Source: an uncultured bacterium
GTDB taxonomy: Bacteria; Planctomycetota; Uabimicrobiia; Uabimicrobiales; JABWCH01
Direction: 5' to 3'
Length of the DNA: 8,859 nt
NCBI GenBank assembly: GCA_938003875.1
Contig: CALKWO010000066.1
Span: 1-8,859, forward strand
The translations under genes were made by a program, and so were the position numbers. The notes below the pieces were generated by a model that saw nothing but the letters and a program-made list of their open reading frames with translations, was not told the origin of the DNA and ran no database searches. How positions within the stretch are numbered: the stretch's first letter is position 1; each line of letters begins with the position of its first letter. This document shows positions 4,352 to 8,859 of this stretch, piece by piece.

Positions 4352-7300
4352 ATGAAATTTTTTTCTTTCCTTTTATCCCCTGCACTCTGGCTTTTTAAAA
4401 TATTTTGGAAAGTTTTCAAAAAATGCTGGTTTGTAGGTCTGATTTTGCTTTATATTTTCCGAATCCCTCTCTTTTCAGGCTATATGCTGGACTTTATTCA
4501 GGAAAAAATGCAAAAAAATGGAATGCAGATCAGCGTAGATAAGCTGGATGGTTCCTATATTTTTGGATTTTCTTTGCATAATATCAAATTGGAGAAACCC
4601 ACGCAAGAAATCCAAAAAATGGAGATCCAGAAGATTTCTGTGTCCTATAATTTTTTAGCTCCCTTTTTTGGCAAAAAAATCTTACAAGAGATCAAAATAC
4701 AAAATCCCGTTTTTCATTTGTCAGGAAAAGAGGAAAGCGAATTGCATGAAGAAAAAGGAATCTCTTTTCTGGACAGGCTCAAAGCAATAGGGGATATAGA
4801 TATATTCTTGCTGGTTGCCAATAGCCCCGATTTGCTTTTAGAAGACGTTAATCTTGTTATTCAAGATAAAAAACAACAATTTTCTATACAAAATCTTACC
4901 TGGAAAAGCACTCCTTTCCAAGGTCACATCTCTTTTTCTAAGATAGAAATGGAAAGTTTTGGCTCAAAGCAAAAAAAAGAACTATCAGAATTTTTGGTTT
5001 CCTGGGTGTTGGATGGCAAAAAAATTAGCATAGAAAAGGCCCGTGCCAGGATTCCAGGATACCTTCATCCTTTGAGCATCCCTAAGCCCATTCTTCTGGA
5101 TTTGGGGTCACAACGCATAAGCCTGGGAAAATTTTGCATTCCTTTGCCAGAGGAAGGATTACTGGAAGGAAATATTTCTTATGATACAGGATGTCAGATT
5201 TCTCTAAAGCATTTGCAGATAGGGTTTTCTGATATTTTGCCAATCGCTTCTCTTGTTACAGAGAAAAAAATATCTCCTGTGCCGTTCTATACAACATTGA
5301 ATTTGAATCTGGACTTTCCTGACTGGGATGTTGCCAGGCTGAAGGGTATTGTGCTTCTTGTTATTTCGGAAAATCCTCAGCCTAAAAAAGAAATGCTCAT
5401 GCCGTTGCCTGAAAAAGCGGAAATTCTGGTCAAAACAGAGTTAGAAAATCTAAAAATTATAGAAAATCTAGCACGTCTTTTCTATCCCATCCCTGAAAAT
5501 TTGTTTTCTGGAAAAATGCTGAACCAAAACCATATACAGGCCTCGCCCAATAGCATCCGATATTCAGGAGAAATCCATTCTCCTGGCTTACGTGCCTTGT
5601 ATCTTGCAGAGAAAGAATTGCAAAGCGATTGGGAAATTGTCTTAAACCCGACTCTGTCCAATATCCATCTGAAAAAATGGAATATACTATTTGCTCCACT
5701 TGATATCCAGATACAGGCAAATCTTAACAAAGAGAAACAAACTCATGTTTCTTTTCAGGCCAGGGCTTTAGCCGAAACGGTATCTTGTCTTTTGCCCCAA
5801 CACTATCAAGACTTAGGCGATGCTTCTTTTACAAGCGATTGCCAGATTGTGATGGACTCTCCTTCTTTATCTCCACGACTGGAAGACATGAGCGTATCCG
5901 CTAATTTTCAAATAAATCTGAAAAAATTGCGGATTCTGAACCATTGCCTGGAAGACATAGCTATTACGAGCCATTTTCTCATGGCTAAAGATACACTCCA
6001 TATCAAAAATCTGGAAATGGCCTGGGAAAAAAAGAAAATTTTCTCTTTCCAAGGGAAAGTAAAATTGTCTGGCGAAGCAGAAGGACAAATCCAGGTAAAT
6101 CTTCCCCAGATTCAGGAATATGCAAAAAGATATTTTCCAGAAATTTCCCTCCCTATTCAGGGAGATGCTTTTGTCCAGGCCGATTTTAAAGGACTCCTCC
6201 CATGGGCAGACAAAAACTGGCGAATCCAGGCAAAGATAAAAAGCGGACTGAAAAAAGCAAAATGGAATAGCCTCTCTTTTGGCGATCTGGCTTTTATGGT
6301 TCGGGCTTCAGGTAACGAGAAAATCATAAATTTTTCCTCGCTGGAATTTTTGCAAAATCAAAAGGGTCTTATCCAGGGAAAAGCCCAATATATTTCTGAT
6401 GGTGCCAGCCAGCTTTCTTGTACTCTTTCCTTACCAGATTTTACAGAAACGCTTTCCCATTTTATCAATAGAAAAAATTTTCCTATCCAGGGAGATTTGT
6501 CCAGTAAAATTGCTCTTTATGGCAATATTCCAGAAATTTTAGCAGGCAAAGGATGGCTGAGTAGTAAAATACAGGCAAAACTATCCAGAGGGAAATACAA
6601 AGGCGTTGCTATCCCTGATTTATATGCCAATATCGCAGGAAAATCAAACCAGAAAGAAACGCATTTTTCCAAAATTCTTTTAGACTCTGCGCTGGCTTCT
6701 CTATTGGGCAAAGCAAAAATAGAATACTCGGAAAATATCCTTTCTCAGATGCAAGGAGAAATAAAAGCAAAGGATTTTAGCTCCTTTTTGCCAGAAAATT
6801 TTCCTATGCAGGCCAGTTCTCTGCATACAAATTTTTCCCTCTCTGTGGGAATTCCGCGAAAAAAAGAGAGTCCTATATCTCTAAACACGGACTTTTCTCT
6901 ATCCTTGCTTGAGGGAAAAATCCAGAAAATTCCTTATAAAAGCATGGCTATTTCAGGAAAACTCCATATCCTGGACACCAAGACAATCTGGAGTAGCGTA
7001 AATCTTTCCTGGGATGGCACAAGCGTTCTCCAGTCTCAGGGGGAATTTTGCTTCAGACAGGGCAGCATCCAGTCCAGATCGCTTTTCCATCTGCAAGAAA
7101 TCGAAAAATATTTGCCAGAAATTTCCGATCATCCCCTGGCAAGGGAGATAAAAGGCAATCTGAGAGGTCTTGTGGAATTACAGGGAAATCTGCCTTTGTC
7201 GGGAAATACCCTGAAGCTTCAGGGCAAATCAGGAATACGCCTGGAAAAAGGAAGCATACGAAATGTTCCCTATCAGAAAATACAAATTTTTTCTCCCTTT

Positions 7301-8743
7301 TCCATAACACAAGAGAAAATTGTCATCTCTAGTATGGCAATGCATTGGGACACAATAGAAATTTTTCAAGCTTCAGGACAGATAGGCTATAGAAATCAGG
7401 TGGCCACTCATTTGAATCTGGCTTCTTCTTTGAATCAATCGCTAGAGCCTTTTTTGGCTACTTTTTTGCCAAAAGCTCGATTTGCTTTACAGGGAGTTTC
7501 TTTTTTTAGACTTCAGGCATCTGGCATATTGGATTTACCAGAAAAAAAATGGGATATGGATATATCTCTGGAAATCCCTGTAATTCCTTCTGAAAAAAAA
7601 GAAGAATGGAAATGGGAGAGCAAGAGCATGCTTTTGAGTGGCCGAAAAGAAAAAGCAGGCATTTTTCTCAAGGCACATTGCTATGGCAATAGGGAAAAGC
7701 CTTCAGCGCAGGGAAAATTGGAATGCTATCTTCCTAAAATTCTTTTTTTGCAACAAGATATGACCATTCGCAGTCTATTTTTACAAACCGACCTCCAGGA
7801 ACATAAGCTACAAATGAAAGCAGGTATGTCTTTAGGCGGTAGCCCCCTGGATATCCAGGCAGAAATAGCACTAGAAAACCTTCAGCCTAAACAAGTCCAT
7901 ATCCAAATCATCGGAGAAAGACTGCTCGTCATTCGGAATATGCAGATGTATAGCAGAGCCAATGTCAACCTTCTCTTGGAAGGTATTTTCGAGGAATACA
8001 AGGCAAAGCCCAGGCTGAAAGGAAAACTCTCTGGAAAAATAGAAATTGCTGAATGCGATATCAAAGTTCCCATGTCCTTAGAGAAAAAAGCACAAAGAAC
8101 ACCTCCTGTCCTGGGATATGATTCTGAATTTTTACAGATGCTGCTGGATATTAAGATTTCTTTTCCTAAGATTTTGGTCAAAAATAACCTTTTGCAGATA
8201 GAAACCAAAGGGGATTTGAATATAAAAGGCGATCTGGCAAAACCTCATATTCAAGGCTATATTGCTACAGAATCAGGAAAGCTCTTTTTGCCCCAGGGAC
8301 TTATGGAAATCAGAGAGTGCCTTGTACGTATAGCTCCTGAAGCACCCTTAAAGCCCAACTTTATTCTGAAGGCAGCAACCCAAGTAAGAGACTACCAGAT
8401 ATTCGTGGTAATCCAGGGAACACCAGAAAACTTTACAATGGAATTCCTATCCACGCCACCATTGCCAAAAGAAGATATTCTGGCTCTCATGCTTACAGGA
8501 GGGACAAGGACAGAGCTACAGCAATCCGCAGGCAAAAAGATGCAAGAAACAGGTTCTTTTATCCTCATGCAACAATTCCTAAATAAAATAGGCCTGGGAG
8601 CTTATGTCTCCGCGCAGATTACCCAGGAAGTCGCTGCCATTACTATCATGCCACCCCAATGGAAAGGCTTCGCCATACAAGGCAAAGTGGAAAAAGCAAG
8701 CAAAGTAGGGTTTCATTTTATCTATCGAATCGAATTCAAATAG
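4352..8743 (+). CDS. tamB: TamB/AsmA-like translocation and assembly protein (repeating beta-groove)
   Basis: This 1463-residue protein is anchored by a single N-terminal membrane segment (about 25-42, after Lys/Trp-rich residues), and the remainder should lie in the periplasm. The C-terminal third is the TamB domain (DUF490): GDLNIKGDLAKPHIQGYI (1287-1304), GKLFLPQGLMEI (1309-1320), then the STPPLPKEDILALMLTGG signature (1367-1384), and the ending FHFIYRIEFK. TamB-type proteins form a long hydrophobic beta-groove that carries phospholipids to the outer membrane and, with TamA, aids outer-membrane protein assembly. Length is above E. coli TamB (about 1260). Between about 380 and 1050 there are seven degenerate units of about 110 residues with a pIQGD-like turn at 601, 711 and 818. 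No TamA/BamA gene lies upstream or within the 116 bp remaining downstream. The start has only a poor Shine-Dalgarno sequence, so translational coupling to the HTH gene 22 bp upstream is possible. Confidence 0.9.
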   Translation: MKFFSFLLSPALWLFKIFWKVFKKCWFVGLILLYIFRIPLFSGYMLDFIQEKMQKNGMQISVDKLDGSYIFGFSLHNIKLEKPTQEIQKMEIQKISVSYNFLAPFFGKKILQEIKIQNPVFHLSGKEESELHEEKGISFLDRLKAIGDIDIFLLVANSPDLLLEDVNLVIQDKKQQFSIQNLTWKSTPFQGHISFSKIEMESFGSKQKKELSEFLVSWVLDGKKISIEKARARIPGYLHPLSIPKPILLDLGSQRISLGKFCIPLPEEGLLEGNISYDTGCQISLKHLQIGFSDILPIASLVTEKKISPVPFYTTLNLNLDFPDWDVARLKGIVLLVISENPQPKKEMLMPLPEKAEILVKTELENLKIIENLARLFYPIPENLFSGKMLNQNHIQASPNSIRYSGEIHSPGLRALYLAEKELQSDWEIVLNPTLSNIHLKKWNILFAPLDIQIQANLNKEKQTHVSFQARALAETVSCLLPQHYQDLGDASFTSDCQIVMDSPSLSPRLEDMSVSANFQINLKKLRILNHCLEDIAITSHFLMAKDTLHIKNLEMAWEKKKIFSFQGKVKLSGEAEGQIQVNLPQIQEYAKRYFPEISLPIQGDAFVQADFKGLLPWADKNWRIQAKIKSGLKKAKWNSLSFGDLAFMVRASGNEKIINFSSLEFLQNQKGLIQGKAQYISDGASQLSCTLSLPDFTETLSHFINRKNFPIQGDLSSKIALYGNIPEILAGKGWLSSKIQAKLSRGKYKGVAIPDLYANIAGKSNQKETHFSKILLDSALASLLGKAKIEYSENILSQMQGEIKAKDFSSFLPENFPMQASSLHTNFSLSVGIPRKKESPISLNTDFSLSLLEGKIQKIPYKSMAISGKLHILDTKTIWSSVNLSWDGTSVLQSQGEFCFRQGSIQSRSLFHLQEIEKYLPEISDHPLAREIKGNLRGLVELQGNLPLSGNTLKLQGKSGIRLEKGSIRNVPYQKIQIFSPFSITQEKIVISSMAMHWDTIEIFQASGQIGYRNQVATHLNLASSLNQSLEPFLATFLPKARFALQGVSFFRLQASGILDLPEKKWDMDISLEIPVIPSEKKEEWKWESKSMLLSGRKEKAGIFLKAHCYGNREKPSAQGKLECYLPKILFLQQDMTIRSLFLQTDLQEHKLQMKAGMSLGGSPLDIQAEIALENLQPKQVHIQIIGERLLVIRNMQMYSRANVNLLLEGIFEEYKAKPRLKGKLSGKIEIAECDIKVPMSLEKKAQRTPPVLGYDSEFLQMLLDIKISFPKILVKNNLLQIETKGDLNIKGDLAKPHIQGYIATESGKLFLPQGLMEIRECLVRIAPEAPLKPNFILKAATQVRDYQIFVVIQGTPENFTMEFLSTPPLPKEDILALMLTGGTRTELQQSAGKKMQETGSFILMQQFLNKIGLGAYVSAQITQEVAAITIMPPQWKGFAIQGKVEKASKVGFHFIYRIEFK

Positions 8744-8859
8744 ATTGGGTGTATTTTACAGGTTTTCCCAGATTTTGTGGTAAGGCAAAAATTTGTTAAA
8801 AAAGAAAATAACCTATATTCCGCAGCTTGTAAGTGAACTTTTTTGATTTTTAAAGAGAA
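8744..8859. other. Intergenic tail with no clear feature
   Basis: I find no hairpin terminator after tamB and no start codon with a convincing ribosome binding site. TTGTTA (8793-8798) and TATATT (8814-8819) resemble promoter boxes, but the 15-bp spacing is short. The following gene, or the rest of the operon, lies outside the window. Confidence 0.5.

Noticed and set aside
7048..7332. Forward and reverse open frames nested in tamB
   Set aside because: They are out-of-frame shadows of a long, well-supported gene, as are the other frames inside tamB and trxB.

Overview
The window reads as an AT-rich (roughly 38-40% GC by eye) chromosomal segment of a diderm (two-membrane) bacterium. The diderm call rests mainly on a full-length TamB-type protein of 1463 residues, which works between inner and outer membranes. 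The thioredoxin reductase (GSGCSG instead of the usual GSGPAG, followed by an EGHEPGGQL stretch) and the CAAX-protease-related protein resemble versions I associate with Planctomycetes/Verrucomicrobia/Lentisphaerae-type genomes. The DNA-binding protein has a Cys-rich tail that I associate more with deltaproteobacterial genomes. The lineage is therefore only a guess. All supported genes lie on the + strand.

Layout. Positions 1-313 hold a 12-bp tandem repeat, a copy of a mobile-element end, and a promoter. Positions 314-2008 carry a CPBP-family membrane protease and thioredoxin reductase (trxB), 24 bp apart and probably one operon. Positions 2009-3489 are a patchwork: a weak terminator, a long inverted repeat of the 'ccgcagag' type, a class I methyltransferase, and a 207-bp MITE-like element that has terminal inverted repeats, an inner 'cacgaag' hairpin and a perfect 9-bp target duplication. 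Positions 3361-3732 are a complete transcription unit for a 56-residue two-cluster ferredoxin: promoter, two hairpins in the leader, strong Shine-Dalgarno site, gene, and strong intrinsic terminator. Positions 3820-8743 carry an HTH protein with a Cys-rich tail, followed 22 bp later by the large tamB-like gene.

How the genes may fit together. TrxB and the ferredoxin are redox housekeeping genes, but the terminators and repeats between them argue for separate transcription. The HTH/Cys-rich protein and TamB are probably cotranscribed, which suggests metal- or redox-responsive control of an envelope lipid-transport protein; this is inference. I do not see a convincing new defence or mobile system. 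The most rewarding signals are the small composite transposable element with three related ends in the window, the roughly 110-residue periodicity inside TamB, a second CATC motif in TrxB, and the two terminator-like hairpins ahead of the ferredoxin gene.
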